Source of the DNA: a bacterium
GTDB lineage: Bacteria > JAUVQV01 > DATDCY01
Length of the DNA stretch: 56,583 bases
Reading direction: 5' to 3'
Assembly (NCBI GenBank): GCA_036524115.1
Contig: DATDCY010000333.1
Coordinates: forward strand, 1 to 56,583
Every line of letters starts with the position of its first letter. The first letter of the stretch is position 1. The position numbers and the translations under genes are program-made. Positions 42,747 through 51,687 of the stretch are shown one piece after another. A model generated the notes under the pieces. It saw nothing but the letters and a program-made list of their open reading frames with translations, was not told the DNA's origin and ran no database searches.

Positions 42747-45296
42747 ATGGAAGAGCAGCCCTCCTGGTCGACCCCGGCCGACGAGATGCTGCGCCGCCTG
42801 CGCTCGAGCCCCGCCGGCCTGAGCGGTGCGGAGGCCCTGCGCCGCGCCGGCGGAAGAACGGCCGGGCAGGCCATCGGCGGCGGAGACGCCCGCTATCGGG
42901 CGGCCGCTGGCCTCCTCCTCAATCAGTTCAAGAGCCCCATCGTCCTGATCCTGATCTTCGCGGCGGCGATCTCGGCGGTGCTGCACGACCCGACCGACAG
43001 CGTCATCATCCTCTCGATCGTGCTGGTGAGCGCCGGCCTCGGTTTCTGGCAGGAGCGCGGCGCGGCCGGCGCGGTGGCGAAGCTCCTGGCCATGGTGCGG
43101 GTGAACGCGACGGTGCTGCGGGACGGCGCGTACCGCGAGGTTCCCGTGGAGGCGGTCGTCGCCGGCGACGTCGTCCGGCTGTCCGCGGGCGACTCGATTC
43201 CGGGCGACTGCCTGGTTCTCGACGCGAAGGATCTCACCGTCGACGAGTCGGCCCTCACCGGGGAGACCTTCCCGGCGGGGAAGTCTGCCGGTCTCGTCGA
43301 TCGCGACACCCCGCCGGCGCGGCGGACGAACTCCCTCTTCCTCGGCACGCACACGGTGAGCGGCACCGCCACGGCGCTCGTGGTGGCCACCGGCGCCGAC
43401 ACGGAGTTCGGCAAGGTCTCCCAGCGACTCCGCCTGCGCCCGCCCGAGACCGACTTCGAGCGCGGGGTCCGGAAGATGGGCTATCTGCTGATGGAGGTCA
43501 CCTCGATCCTCGTGCTGGCGATCTTCGCGGCCAACGTCTATCTCCACCGCCCCGTGCTCGACTCGCTGCTGTTCTCCCTGGCCCTTGCCGTGGGGCTCAC
43601 GCCGCAGCTGCTGCCGGCGATCATCACCATCAACCTGGCGCACGGGGCCAGGCGCATGGCGGCCTCGCGCGTCATCGTCAAGCGGCTGGCGTCCATCGAG
43701 AACTTCGGCGCCATGAACGTGCTCTGCTCCGACAAGACGGGAACCCTCACCGAGGGGCTGGTCCGACTGCGCTCGGCGCTGGATATCGAGGGCCGCGAGA
43801 GCAGCCGCGTGCTGACCTGCGGCTACCTCAACGCGTCGCCGGAGACCGGCTTCAAGAACCCCATCGACGAGGCCATCCGCACGCAGTCGCCCCCGGAGAT
43901 CGCCGCCGCCGTCGCGGATTACCGCAAGCTCGGCGAGATCCCCTACGACTTCATCCGCAAGCGCCTGAGCATCCTCGTCGAGCGGAACAACGCCCGGCTG
44001 ATGGTGACCAAGGGCGCCCTGGCCGCGGTCCTCGACGTCTGTTCCAGCGTCGAGACGGCGCAGGGAACCGTCGCCCTGGAGACGCCCGGGGTCAGGGCCG
44101 GCATCGACGCGCGCTTCCAGGAACTCTCCCGCCAGGGCTTCCGCACGCTGGGCGTCGCCGTGCGCGAGGCGGGGCTCGGGACCGGCCTGTCCAAGGAAGA
44201 CGAGACCGGGATGACGCTCGTGGGTTTCCTGGTCTTCCACGACCCCCCCAAGGCGAGCGCGGCCCAGGCGGTGAAGGACCTCGCGCGGCTCGGCATCTCG
44301 CTCAAGGTCATCACCGGGGACAACGCCGCGGTGGCGGCCACCGTGGTGCGCGAGCTGGGGCTTCCCGAGCCGCGGCTGCTCTCCGGCCGGGAAATCGGCC
44401 ACATGGGCGACGAGGCGCTCCGCAGCCGGGCCGCCGCCATCGACGTCTTCGCCGAAGTCGAGCCGAACCAGAAGGAGCGGATCGTCCTCGCGCTCAAGCA
44501 GGCGGGGAACGTGGTCGGCTACATGGGGGACGGGATCAACGACGCCTCGGCGCTGCACGCCGCGGACGTGGGGCTGTCGGTGGACGGCGCGGTGGACGTG
44601 GCCAAGGAGGCCGCGGACATCGTGCTGCTCGAGCGCGACCTGGGCGTGCTCGTCGACGGCGTGCGGGAGGGACGCCTGACCTTCGCCAACACGCTGAAGT
44701 ACATCCTCATGGCCACGAGCGCCAACTTCGGCAACATGTTCAGCATGGCCGGGATCTCCCTCTTCCTGCCATTCCTGCCCCTGCTGCCGAAGCAGATCCT
44801 CCTCACCAACCTGCTGACGGACTTCCCCGAGATGACGATCGCCACCGACAACGTCGACCCCGAGGTGACCGACCGGCCCCGGCGCTGGGACATCGGCTTC
44901 CTGCGGAGGTTCATGATCGTCTTCGGCCTGGTCAGCTCGCTGTTCGACTACGCGACGTTCGGGCTGCTCCTCTGGATCCTGCGCGCCGACCAGAACCAGT
45001 TCCGCACCGGCTGGTTCCTGGAGTCGGTGGTCTCGGCCGCCCTGGTCGTGCTGGTCGTGCGCACGCGGCGTCCCTTCTTCCGCAGCCGGCCGGGGCGCGC
45101 GCTTGCGCTGGCCACGGCCGCCGTCGCCGCGGCGACGCTGATCCTGCCCCTGACCCCGCTGGCCGGCCCGTTCGAGCTGGTCAGGCTGCCGGCGGCCTTC
45201 TTCGCCGCCCTGCTGGGGGTCGTGCTGTGCTACGGCCTGACCGCGGAGGCCGCCAAGCACTTCTTCTACCGGCGCTGGTCGGGAGCGGTCAGGTGA
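42747..45296 (+). CDS. mgtA: P-type ATPase, Mg2+-importing (MgtA-like)
   Basis: 849 residues. P3B-type layout: N-terminal cation-ATPase domain, transmembrane pairs (SPIVLILIFAAAISAVL), actuator domain with TGE (ALTGETFP), phosphorylation site SDKTGTLTEG with Asp329, nucleotide-binding KGALAAVLDVC, hinge GDGINDASAL, and C-terminal helices. The motif SANFGNMFSM in M5 and LLTNLLTDFPEM in M6 are characteristic of MgtA/MgtB Mg2+ importers. ATG 42747 or the adjacent GTG 42744 could start; GGAG precedes both. No MgtC or mgtL-like leader is visible. Confidence 0.9.
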   Translation: MEEQPSWSTPADEMLRRLRSSPAGLSGAEALRRAGGRTAGQAIGGGDARYRAAAGLLLNQFKSPIVLILIFAAAISAVLHDPTDSVIILSIVLVSAGLGFWQERGAAGAVAKLLAMVRVNATVLRDGAYREVPVEAVVAGDVVRLSAGDSIPGDCLVLDAKDLTVDESALTGETFPAGKSAGLVDRDTPPARRTNSLFLGTHTVSGTATALVVATGADTEFGKVSQRLRLRPPETDFERGVRKMGYLLMEVTSILVLAIFAANVYLHRPVLDSLLFSLALAVGLTPQLLPAIITINLAHGARRMAASRVIVKRLASIENFGAMNVLCSDKTGTLTEGLVRLRSALDIEGRESSRVLTCGYLNASPETGFKNPIDEAIRTQSPPEIAAAVADYRKLGEIPYDFIRKRLSILVERNNARLMVTKGALAAVLDVCSSVETAQGTVALETPGVRAGIDARFQELSRQGFRTLGVAVREAGLGTGLSKEDETGMTLVGFLVFHDPPKASAAQAVKDLARLGISLKVITGDNAAVAATVVRELGLPEPRLLSGREIGHMGDEALRSRAAAIDVFAEVEPNQKERIVLALKQAGNVVGYMGDGINDASALHAADVGLSVDGAVDVAKEAADIVLLERDLGVLVDGVREGRLTFANTLKYILMATSANFGNMFSMAGISLFLPFLPLLPKQILLTNLLTDFPEMTIATDNVDPEVTDRPRRWDIGFLRRFMIVFGLVSSLFDYATFGLLLWILRADQNQFRTGWFLESVVSAALVVLVVRTRRPFFRSRPGRALALATAAVAAATLILPLTPLAGPFELVRLPAAFFAALLGVVLCYGLTAEAAKHFFYRRWSGAVR

Positions 45297-45324
45297 CGGC
45301 GATCCGGCCGGGCTGACCTCGCTC

Positions 45325-45353
45325 TTGCGCGGTTCGACGGTGGGCCTCATATT
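45325..45353 (+). promoter_or_regulatory. Promoter of the eRF1-like gene
   Basis: TTGCGC, 17-nt spacer, CATATT; leader about 95 nt to ATG 45454. It may also serve ftsH downstream. Confidence 0.45.
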
Positions 45354-45453
45354 CTCCGTGAGCACTGTTTCCGGAGCAAGCCTGCCTCCGGGTCGACGGC
45401 GGACGCCGCGGAAAGCGAATGGCCGGCGGGCGGGCATCACCGAGGAGGGAACG

Positions 45454-45861
45454 ATGGGCAGAGACGTCGGCGTGTGGATCGACCACCGCAAGGCAGTAAT
45501 CGCATCGATCACGGACAAGGGCGAGGAACTGACGCTGGTGGTCTCGAAGGCCGAGCGGCAGCCCCGGCGCGCGGGCGACTCGCCGCTCAAGGGCCGCTCC
45601 GAGCCCGAGAGGGAGGCCATGTCCGACGCGCGGCAGCGCAAGTACACGGGCCACCTGAACATCTACTACGACGCGGTGATCGCCGCCCTCCGCGACGCCC
45701 GGGGGATCCTGATCTTCGGCCCGGGCGAGGCCAAGGGCGAGCTGAAGAAGCGGCTCGTCCGCGCGAAGATGGGCGCGCGCGTCCTGCGCGTCGAGACGGC
45801 GGACAAGGTGACGGACCGGCAGCTCGCGAAGAAGGTCCGCACCTTCTTCGTGCGGGAATAG
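45454..45861 (+). CDS. Small eRF1-domain-like protein (VLRF1/host-attachment-like)
   Basis: 135 residues, ATG 45454 after GAGGAGGGA. The sequence MGRDVGVWIDHRKAVIASIT, a basic linker, YYDAVIAALRDARGILIFGP, GEAKGELKKRLVRAK and RVETADKVTDRQLAKKV is typical of a small bacterial family with an RNase-H/eRF1-like (translational machinery) fold, related to release-factor-like proteins. The GPGEAKGELKK motif is its hallmark. A ribosome-associated stress role is suspected in general, not shown. It stands 45 nt before ftsH and is probably co-transcribed. Confidence 0.82.
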   Translation: MGRDVGVWIDHRKAVIASITDKGEELTLVVSKAERQPRRAGDSPLKGRSEPEREAMSDARQRKYTGHLNIYYDAVIAALRDARGILIFGPGEAKGELKKRLVRAKMGARVLRVETADKVTDRQLAKKVRTFFVRE

Positions 45862-45906
45862 CCCCGCCTCAGGCGATGCGCGGGACGTCCGCCACGGGGG
45901 TGGTCC

Positions 45907-47802
45907 ATGGCTGAGCCGGCAGAGAAGAAGGGGCCCGCGGCCCCCGAGGGCATCCCGCGCAAGTCCCTCCTTCTCGCCTTCCTGCTCCTGGCGGTCTTCT
46001 CGGCGGCCCAGTTCTACTTCGGCTCCGGGCCGGCGCCCCCTCCCACCGTCGAGTACGGCGTCTTTCTCGACCAGGTCGATGCGGACAACGTGACGGAGGT
46101 CGAGATCCGGGGGCCGCGCGTGGAGGGGACATTCCGCAAGGAAGTCCACATCCCCCCGGCGGCCCCGGCGACGGCCCCGGCGACGGCCACCCGTTTCACG
46201 ACGCTCCTGCCCGCCTTCCAGGGCGAGGCCCTGATCGCCAGGCTGCGCGAGCACAAGGTCCGCATCAACGTGCGCACGCCCCCCGAGGAGCCCCTCTTCA
46301 CGAAGCTGCTCGTGAGCGTCCTGCCCTGGCTGCTCATCCTCGCGGCCTGGGTCTACATCATGCGCCGCACCGCCAAGGGCATCGGGGGCGGCGCGGGGGG
46401 CCTCTTCTCCTTCGGCGAGAGCAAGGCCCGCGTCTTCGCGGACGCGACCACGCCGCACACCACCTTCGCGGACGTCGCCGGCATGGAGAACGTGAAGGTC
46501 GAGCTGCGCGAGATCATCGAGTTCCTCAAGGACCCGAAGAAGTTCTCCGCGATCGGGGCGCGCGTGCCCAAGGGGGTGCTGCTCATCGGCGCCCCCGGCA
46601 CGGGCAAGACGCTGCTGGCGCGGGCCACGGCCGGGGAGGCCGGCGTGCCCTTCTTCAGCATCAATGCCTCGGAGTTCGTCGAGATGTTCGTCGGCGTCGG
46701 CGCCGCCCGGGTGCGCGACCTGATGAAGAAGGCCAAGGCCGCCAAGCCGAGCATCGTCTTCATCGACGAGATCGACGCGGTCGGCCGCACACGCGGCGCC
46801 GGCTTCGGCGGCGGCCACGACGAGCGCGAGCAGACGCTCAACCAGCTGCTCGCCGAGATGGACGGCTTCGAGACCAACGAGGCGCTGATCGTCATGGCGG
46901 CCTCGAACCGGCCCGACGTCCTCGACCCCGCCCTGCTGCGGCCCGGGCGCTTCGACAAGCACATCGTGGTCGACCGGCCCGGGCTCAAGGAGCGGCGCGC
47001 GATCCTGGAGATCCACACCAAAAAGAAGAAGCTCGCCGAAGGGGTCAACCTCGACCGCCTCGCGGAGGGGACGATCGGCATGACCGGCGCGGACCTGGAG
47101 CGGCTGGCCAACGTCGCCGCCCTGATCGCGCTGCGCAAGGGGCGCGAGAGCATCGCGATGGCGGACTTCGAGGAGGCCCGCGACGAGAGCCTGATGGGGA
47201 TGGTGCGCGAGGAGACGATCAGTCCGGCGGAGAAGCGCATCACCGCCTACCACGAGGCCGGGCACACGATCGTCGCCTGGGAGCTGCCCGGGACCGACCC
47301 CGTCCACAAGGTCGGCATCGTGCCGCGCGGCCAGGCGATGGGCGCGACCCAGCTCCAGCCGAAGGAGGACCGGCACTACTACCCGCGCAGCTACCTGCTG
47401 GGCAAGCTGGCGGTCGCCCTCGGCGGTCGCGTCGCCGAGCAGCTGGTCTTCGCGGAGACGAGCACCGGCGCGCAGAGCGACCTCAAGGAGGCGACCGCCG
47501 TCGCCGAGAAGATGGTCGCCCAGTGGGGGATGAGCGAGAAGATCGGGCCGATGTACATCGACCGCGGCGAGGAGCACCCCTTCCTCGGGCGCAAGCTCAC
47601 CGAGGGCAAGAGCTACAGCGAGCGGATGGCCTGGATCATGGACGAGGAGATCCGCCGCCTCGTGCTCGACGCCGAGACGCAAGCCGGGTCGGTCCTCGGG
47701 CAGAACCGCGAGAACCTCGAGAAGCTCGCCCAGGCCCTCCTCGCCGAGGAGGTGCTCGACGAGGCGAGGATCGAGGCCCTCGTCGGCCACCCCAAGAGGT
47801 GA
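45907..47802 (+). CDS. ftsH: ATP-dependent zinc metalloprotease FtsH
   Basis: 631 residues. N-terminal transmembrane helix ([19 protein letters not shown]), a periplasmic domain (about 45-130), a second helix ([19 protein letters not shown]), then the AAA+ module: Walker A GAPGTGKT (about 228), pore loop FVG, Walker B IVFIDEID (about 283), second region of homology with arginine finger ([10 protein letters not shown]). The protease zinc site is HEAGH (His449). It degrades unfolded membrane proteins and regulators. The periplasmic domain carries a Pro/Ala/Thr-rich insertion ([12 protein letters not shown]), and the ATPase core reads [13 protein letters not shown] rather than FFSISGSDFVEMF. Together these suggest a secondary FtsH paralogue rather than the housekeeping one. 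Confidence 0.96.
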   Translation: MAEPAEKKGPAAPEGIPRKSLLLAFLLLAVFSAAQFYFGSGPAPPPTVEYGVFLDQVDADNVTEVEIRGPRVEGTFRKEVHIPPAAPATAPATATRFTTLLPAFQGEALIARLREHKVRINVRTPPEEPLFTKLLVSVLPWLLILAAWVYIMRRTAKGIGGGAGGLFSFGESKARVFADATTPHTTFADVAGMENVKVELREIIEFLKDPKKFSAIGARVPKGVLLIGAPGTGKTLLARATAGEAGVPFFSINASEFVEMFVGVGAARVRDLMKKAKAAKPSIVFIDEIDAVGRTRGAGFGGGHDEREQTLNQLLAEMDGFETNEALIVMAASNRPDVLDPALLRPGRFDKHIVVDRPGLKERRAILEIHTKKKKLAEGVNLDRLAEGTIGMTGADLERLANVAALIALRKGRESIAMADFEEARDESLMGMVREETISPAEKRITAYHEAGHTIVAWELPGTDPVHKVGIVPRGQAMGATQLQPKEDRHYYPRSYLLGKLAVALGGRVAEQLVFAETSTGAQSDLKEATAVAEKMVAQWGMSEKIGPMYIDRGEEHPFLGRKLTEGKSYSERMAWIMDEEIRRLVLDAETQAGSVLGQNRENLEKLAQALLAEEVLDEARIEALVGHPKR

Positions 47803-47818
47803 GCGGGCGGGCGCTGAC

Positions 47819-49207
47819 CTAGAGGCCCCCTCCGTGCCCGACGCAGGACTGCGGGGAGGTTCCGTTCGTCGAACTGTTCGTGCCGTCCGGACAAATGGTG
47901 TTGGACCACATCGCCTGGGTGATGTTGGCGCCGGTGAGAGTGGCTCCCGCGAAATTGACGTTCGTCAGATTGTGGCCATAGAGGTTGGCATTCGTCAGGT
48001 TCAGGCCGCTCAGATCGAAGCCCGTGAGGTTGTTCGGCGGGAGGATCCCCACGAGACTGGCTGCACTGCGGAGCTGGGCCGCGGTGACTCCCATGGCCAT
48101 CCAGAGGTTGACGTTGCTCAAGTTCGTCCCCGTCAGGTTCGCCCCGCTCATGTCCGAGTCTCTCATGGCGGCGTAGGACAGATCGATGCCACTCAGGTCG
48201 ACCCCCGCGAGGTTCCGGGGCATGCTGCAGAAATGCAGGCTGCCCGCGCTGCGCAACTGCTCGCCGGTGAAGCCGACCAGATCATCCAGTCGCGCGTACT
48301 CGAATGTCGCCCCGGTCAACGTGGCGCCCGAGATGTTGGCAAACGCCAAGTCCGCCGAGTAGAGGTCGGCGTTGCTCAGGTTGGCGTTGTTCAGCGTGGT
48401 GCCTTCGAGCCTGGCCACCGCCAGATTCGCTCCCGTCAGGTTGGCGCCCGACAGGTCGGACCGCGACAGGTCGACGCCCACCATCACCGCGCCCGTAAGC
48501 GTCGCGTATCTCAGCGAGCCGTACGCAAGGTTGAAGCGCGAAAGGGTGGCGCTCGCCAGGTTGCGGTAGTCGAGGTTCACCCCGGGGTTGTAGGCGTTGA
48601 GCGTGCAGACGATCTCGCCCGCGGCGTCGAAGCCCGTCAGCGACCAGCCCGTCTCGCAGCTCTTGCCGGCCAGGGCGAGGTTGCCCGGGATACCCTGCAC
48701 TCCCTGGATGCCCTGCTCTCCCGGGATACCCTGCACTCCCTGGATACCCTGCTCTCCCTGGATGCCCTGCACTCCCGGGATACCCTGCGGGCCCGTGGGT
48801 CCCTGCGGGCCCGCGACTCCCGGCACGTCGCTCGTCGCGCTCCACATTGCGTAGGGCACCACTGGGAGCTTGACCCGGGGCTTGAGGATCACTTCCTCGG
48901 CGGCAACCTCGACCCAGAGCTGCTGTGAGAAGTCCACCGACCCACCGATGCCGTTCGTGAACCTGGTCGTGCTGCCGAGAAGCGTGGAGATGGACTTGTC
49001 GGCTGCGACGCGGAGGGGCTTGGTCTCCTCCCAGAGGGCCACGCCGCCGCTCCATTGCGCATAGAGCCTGAAGGTGAAGCTTCGGGTGGCGCCCGGCACG
49101 AGCGAGGCGTGCTTGTAGGAGAAGGGGAGCTTGGGGTCCGGAGGTGCCGCCATGAGGTCGCCGGACACCAGGATGACCGCGATCAGAAGCAGCGCGATTC
49201 GCTTCAT
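47819..49207 (-). CDS. Exported collagen-like and pentapeptide-repeat fusion protein
   Basis: 462 residues, ATG 49207 behind GGGAGGGAGGA. Signal peptide [19 protein letters not shown]. An N-terminal beta domain ([36 protein letters not shown]) is of a type that heads fibre-like exported proteins. Then come about 15 collagen triplets ([23 protein letters not shown]), a short linker with Cys, and a long pentapeptide-repeat region (A(D/N)Lx[32 protein letters not shown]), broken once by [14 protein letters not shown]-type inserts, which occur three times (as [11 protein letters not shown]). The collagen stalk would trimerise and the pentapeptide quadrilateral helix form a rigid head. A surface or secreted role is inferred. 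Confidence 0.88.
   Translation of the reverse strand: MKRIALLLIAVILVSGDLMAAPPDPKLPFSYKHASLVPGATRSFTFRLYAQWSGGVALWEETKPLRVAADKSISTLLGSTTRFTNGIGGSVDFSQQLWVEVAAEEVILKPRVKLPVVPYAMWSATSDVPGVAGPQGPTGPQGIPGVQGIQGEQGIQGVQGIPGEQGIQGVQGIPGNLALAGKSCETGWSLTGFDAAGEIVCTLNAYNPGVNLDYRNLASATLSRFNLAYGSLRYATLTGAVMVGVDLSRSDLSGANLTGANLAVARLEGTTLNNANLSNADLYSADLAFANISGATLTGATFEYARLDDLVGFTGEQLRSAGSLHFCSMPRNLAGVDLSGIDLSYAAMRDSDMSGANLTGTNLSNVNLWMAMGVTAAQLRSAASLVGILPPNNLTGFDLSGLNLTNANLYGHNLTNVNFAGATLTGANITQAMWSNTICPDGTNSSTNGTSPQSCVGHGGGL
48685..48810. repeat. Seven tandem 18-bp repeats encoding collagen triplets
   Basis: Units of 18 bp (plus strand CCGGGATACCCTGCACTC and variants) begin at 48685, 48703, 48721, 48739, 48757, 48775 and 48793, each encoding two Gly-X-Y triplets. 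The last two units are diverged. Confidence 0.85.
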
Positions 49208-49250
49208 GTCCTCCCTCCCTGCCGCAGCCGGGCGCGCCAGCTATGGAGGG

Positions 49251-49279
49251 ATGTTGCGCCGGCCGATGGCGTCAGTCAA
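49251..49279 (-). promoter_or_regulatory. Promoter of the collagen/pentapeptide gene
   Basis: Minus strand TTGACT, 17-nt spacer, CAACAT; leader about 37 nt. Confidence 0.35.
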
Positions 49280-49382
49280 GGGAGGACGCCGGAATACGCG
49301 CAGATCCGTGTCGCCGGACTTCACAGAGCGCCTGTCCCGCTCTCCGACCGCCTGAGCACCCGCCTCGAAGCGAGGAGGCGGA

Positions 49383-49673
49383 TCAGCGCAGCCGTGTCCG
49401 ACACTTGCCGCACAGGTGACGGTGGAGGTCCCCTGGCAAGTGTCGGTTGCAGGCGGGACAGCGCCAGTTGTGATACGTGAACCCGATGAACGCGGCGATC
49501 ACGATCGCCTGGGCGGCGAAGATCGTGCCCTTGGAGTTCGGTCCGAGCCACCCCGGCCGCGCGTAGAGGATCGCGAAGACGACGACCAGCAGCGTCGCCG
49601 CGGCAATCGCGACACGCTGGCGCCCCTGGCGCCTCGCGAACTCGGCCCTGATCCGCTCCCCGTTCCCGGCCAT
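49383..49673 (-). CDS. Small membrane protein with zinc-ribbon tail
   Basis: 96 residues: a basic N-terminus (MAGNGERIRAEFARRQGRQR), two transmembrane helices (VAIAAATLLVVVFAILYA and IFAAQAIVIAAFIGFTY) and a C-terminal ribbon WRCPACNRHL...LCGKCRTRLR with two CXXC knuckles for zinc. ATG 49673 has no clear Shine-Dalgarno; ATG 49682 is an alternative. No function is known for this type. Downstream of the DUF4143 ATPase on the same strand. Confidence 0.72.
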   Translation of the reverse strand: MAGNGERIRAEFARRQGRQRVAIAAATLLVVVFAILYARPGWLGPNSKGTIFAAQAIVIAAFIGFTYHNWRCPACNRHLPGDLHRHLCGKCRTRLR

Positions 49674-49704
49674 CGTTCGCATTCTCGAAATACAGAGGCG
49701 GTTG

Positions 49705-50925
49705 TCAATTCCCGTTCGGTTCTTCCCCGACTCCATCCCGAGGATGTTCCCGGGAGCCTGCCCGCAGAGGCTGCGCATCCGCGACAATCCCGCGGAGCCT
49801 GGCCAACTCGCCGACCGCCACCACCTCGATCGTCTCGTCGATCGGATAGGAGCGCTCGCCGGGAGCGATGACGATCAACCGGTCCAGTTTCAGGTCTTCG
49901 ATCGCCGTGCGCATCGAGCGGGTGATCGTCGGCGCCTCGGAGAACTTGATCTCCACCCCGTACCGCTGCCCGCCGCGCATGAGCAGCAGGTCCAGCTCCG
50001 CCCCGGTGTGGGCGCCCCAGAAGTACAGCTCCGGGGGATGCAGGAGGCGCGCGACCTGCTCCACGACGAAGCCCTCGAACGACGCGCCCACCTTCGGATG
50101 GCCGAGCAGACCGGCTGCCTCCGGAACCCCGAGGAGGCTGTGCAGCAGACCCGAGTCGCGCAGGTAGATCTTCGGCGCCTTCACCTGCCGCTTCGAGAGG
50201 TTCTCGTGCCACGGCTGGAGCTGCCGCACCATGTAGGCGCCGGTCAGGATGTCCAGATAGGAGCGCACCGTCTTGTCCGCGATCCCCATGGCGCGAGCCA
50301 GCTCGGAGGCGTTCCAGGTCTGACCGTGGCAGTGCGCCAGCATCGTCCAGAAGCGCCGCAGCGCCGCCGCGGGGATCGTGATGCCGAGGCTGGGGATGTC
50401 CCGCTCGAGGAACGTCTTGACGAAGCCCTCGCGCCAGGCGGCGCTGTCCTGATCGGAACCGGCCAGGAACGAGCGCGGGAAGCCCCCGCGGGCCCACAGC
50501 TCGCGCCACGCGTCCGCGCCGGTCTCCTCGACGTCGAAACCTCCCATCTCCACGAACTCGACCCGGCCGGCGAGCGACTCCGAAGCGTTCTTCACCAGCG
50601 CCGGCGACGCGCTGCCCAGCAGCAGGAAGCGCGCCTTCGTCCGAGGCCGGTCCGCCAGGACCCGCAGCGCCGGGAAGAGCGCCGGCATGGTCTGGATCTC
50701 GTCGAGGACGACCAATCCTTCCGCCGTCCCGAGGGCCAACTCCGGATTCTGGAGACTCAGCCGGTGCGGCTCGGACTCGAGATCGAAGAAGGTGGCCCGC
50801 CGCCCCTCGCCGAAGAGGCGCGCCAGCGTCGTCTTGCCGCACTGCCGCGGGCCGAGAAGGGCCACGATCGGCGAGCGTCGGACGGCGTCGGCGAGGCGCG
50901 ACAGGTAGGCCGGGCGTGGGATCAT
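49705..50925 (-). CDS. AAA+ ATPase with DUF4143 domain
   Basis: 406 residues. N-terminal AAA_14-type ATPase: Walker A LLGPRQCGKTTLA (about 22-34), Walker B GLVVLDEIQTMP, sensor LLLGSAS. A winged-helix region (WNASELARAMGIADKTVRSY) precedes the C-terminal DUF4143 nuclease-like fold (ELDLLLMRGGQRYGVEIKFS, a D-ExK-type pattern). The family is widespread, patchily distributed and often horizontally acquired; its function is unknown. The promoter abuts the ATG (leaderless) and is framed by an inverted repeat (50937-50975), suggesting autoregulation. Confidence 0.93.
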   Translation of the reverse strand: MIPRPAYLSRLADAVRRSPIVALLGPRQCGKTTLARLFGEGRRATFFDLESEPHRLSLQNPELALGTAEGLVVLDEIQTMPALFPALRVLADRPRTKARFLLLGSASPALVKNASESLAGRVEFVEMGGFDVEETGADAWRELWARGGFPRSFLAGSDQDSAAWREGFVKTFLERDIPSLGITIPAAALRRFWTMLAHCHGQTWNASELARAMGIADKTVRSYLDILTGAYMVRQLQPWHENLSKRQVKAPKIYLRDSGLLHSLLGVPEAAGLLGHPKVGASFEGFVVEQVARLLHPPELYFWGAHTGAELDLLLMRGGQRYGVEIKFSEAPTITRSMRTAIEDLKLDRLIVIAPGERSYPIDETIEVVAVGELARLRGIVADAQPLRAGSREHPRDGVGEEPNGN

Positions 50926-50931
50926 GTGGCA

Positions 50932-50959
50932 AATATACTGTGAATATTCGAAAGCGCAA
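50932..50959 (-). promoter_or_regulatory. Sigma70-like promoter, leaderless arrangement
   Basis: Minus strand TTGCGC, 16-nt spacer, TATATT, then 6 nt to ATG 50925. Confidence 0.6.
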
Positions 50960-50975
50960 TACGATATTTCACAGT
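50937..50975. promoter_or_regulatory. Inverted-repeat operator over the DUF4143 promoter
   Basis: Perfect 8-bp arms ACTGTGAA (50937-50944) and TTCACAGT (50968-50975), separated by 23 bp of AT-rich sequence that contains the -35 box. This is the geometry expected of a repressor site. The rest of the gap to 51193 shows nothing recognisable. Confidence 0.5.
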
Positions 50976-51193
50976 CAAGTTCGGGCCAGCGACTTCTCCT
51001 CCCTGCGGTGCGTGTACTTTCTCGACCGTTTCGCCCCGGCGGCGCTCATGGAGGCGCGTCAGTCTTCGCCCGATCATCGTACAGGATCTGGCTACAGCCC
51101 TTTGTACTGCGAGCCCTCTCCTCCCAGGTCACCCTCGATGAGGCAGACTCCCCGATCTCCTGGGGGCTCGAGGTGTGGCGCGTCAGCCAGCCG

Positions 51194-51610
51194 TTACGTT
51201 CCCAGTCGGGTAAGGTCATCGTCGGTCCCCACTACCATCAGCCTCGGGGCGGAGAGCACCGTTGAGAGGAAGTGGTCCTTCTTGCGGCGGCGAGACGCAA
51301 ACTCATCCGGGGTCATGACCACCGGGTTGATCTCGCGGCCAAGCCGCTGCGGGAGATCCGCCAGCAAGTCACTGACCTTCCGTGGGGAGATGGTCACCAC
51401 AATCATCAGATCGATGTCACTGTCGGCTGTCTCGGTGCCGGTGGCCAGGGAGCCGAAGACCAATGCCAGTTCGATCTCCTTGGCCCCGACCAGGATCTCG
51501 CGCAACGGCTCCACGATACCCGAGGTCTTGATCACCAGAGCGCGGCGTTCAGGAAACACCAGGTGGGCGTGGAAACTTCTGCCGGCCCTTGAGGGTTGTC
51601 CGAAGTTCAA
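51194..51610 (-). CDS. MNT-type nucleotidyltransferase-domain protein, N-terminally truncated
   Basis: The frame encodes a nucleotidyltransferase fold: LALVFGSLATGTETADSDID (GS...DxD catalytic signature) then LMIVV, PQRLGREINPVVM and a tail KDHFLSTVLSAPRLMVVG. In relatives this domain follows an ArsR/MarR-like winged helix in one protein. Here only the linker (RSFHAHLVFPERRALVIKTS) remains, and an in-frame stop lies at about 51625. No ATG or GTG occurs before GTG 51535; the nominal start at 51610 is TTG. It is therefore either a short stand-alone enzyme from 51535 or a 5'-deleted remnant. No HEPN partner gene is adjacent. Confidence 0.65.
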   Translation of the reverse strand: MNFGQPSRAGRSFHAHLVFPERRALVIKTSGIVEPLREILVGAKEIELALVFGSLATGTETADSDIDLMIVVTISPRKVSDLLADLPQRLGREINPVVMTPDEFASRRRKKDHFLSTVLSAPRLMVVGTDDDLTRLGT

Positions 51611-51633
51611 ACGCGACGTGAATCAGCGGTGCC

Positions 51634-51665
51634 GGGGTGCGGCCCCCGATGTGGACCGCACCCCG
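51634..51665 (-). terminator. Hairpin downstream of the exported propeller-like gene
   Basis: GGGGTGCGG / CCGCACCCC, 9-bp stem with a 13-nt loop in the 77-nt gap between two minus-strand genes. No T run. Confidence 0.35.
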
Positions 51666-51687
51666 CTATCTTCCGGCAGAAGAGGAC

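Noticed and set aside
42417-45662. A 1,081-residue minus-strand frame opposite mgtA
   Set aside because: Low-complexity His/Arg/Gly shadow; the plus strand has all P-type ATPase motifs.
48685-48810. Tandem 18-bp repeats as a CRISPR array
   Set aside because: No spacers; the units are contiguous and encode Gly-X-Y triplets in frame.
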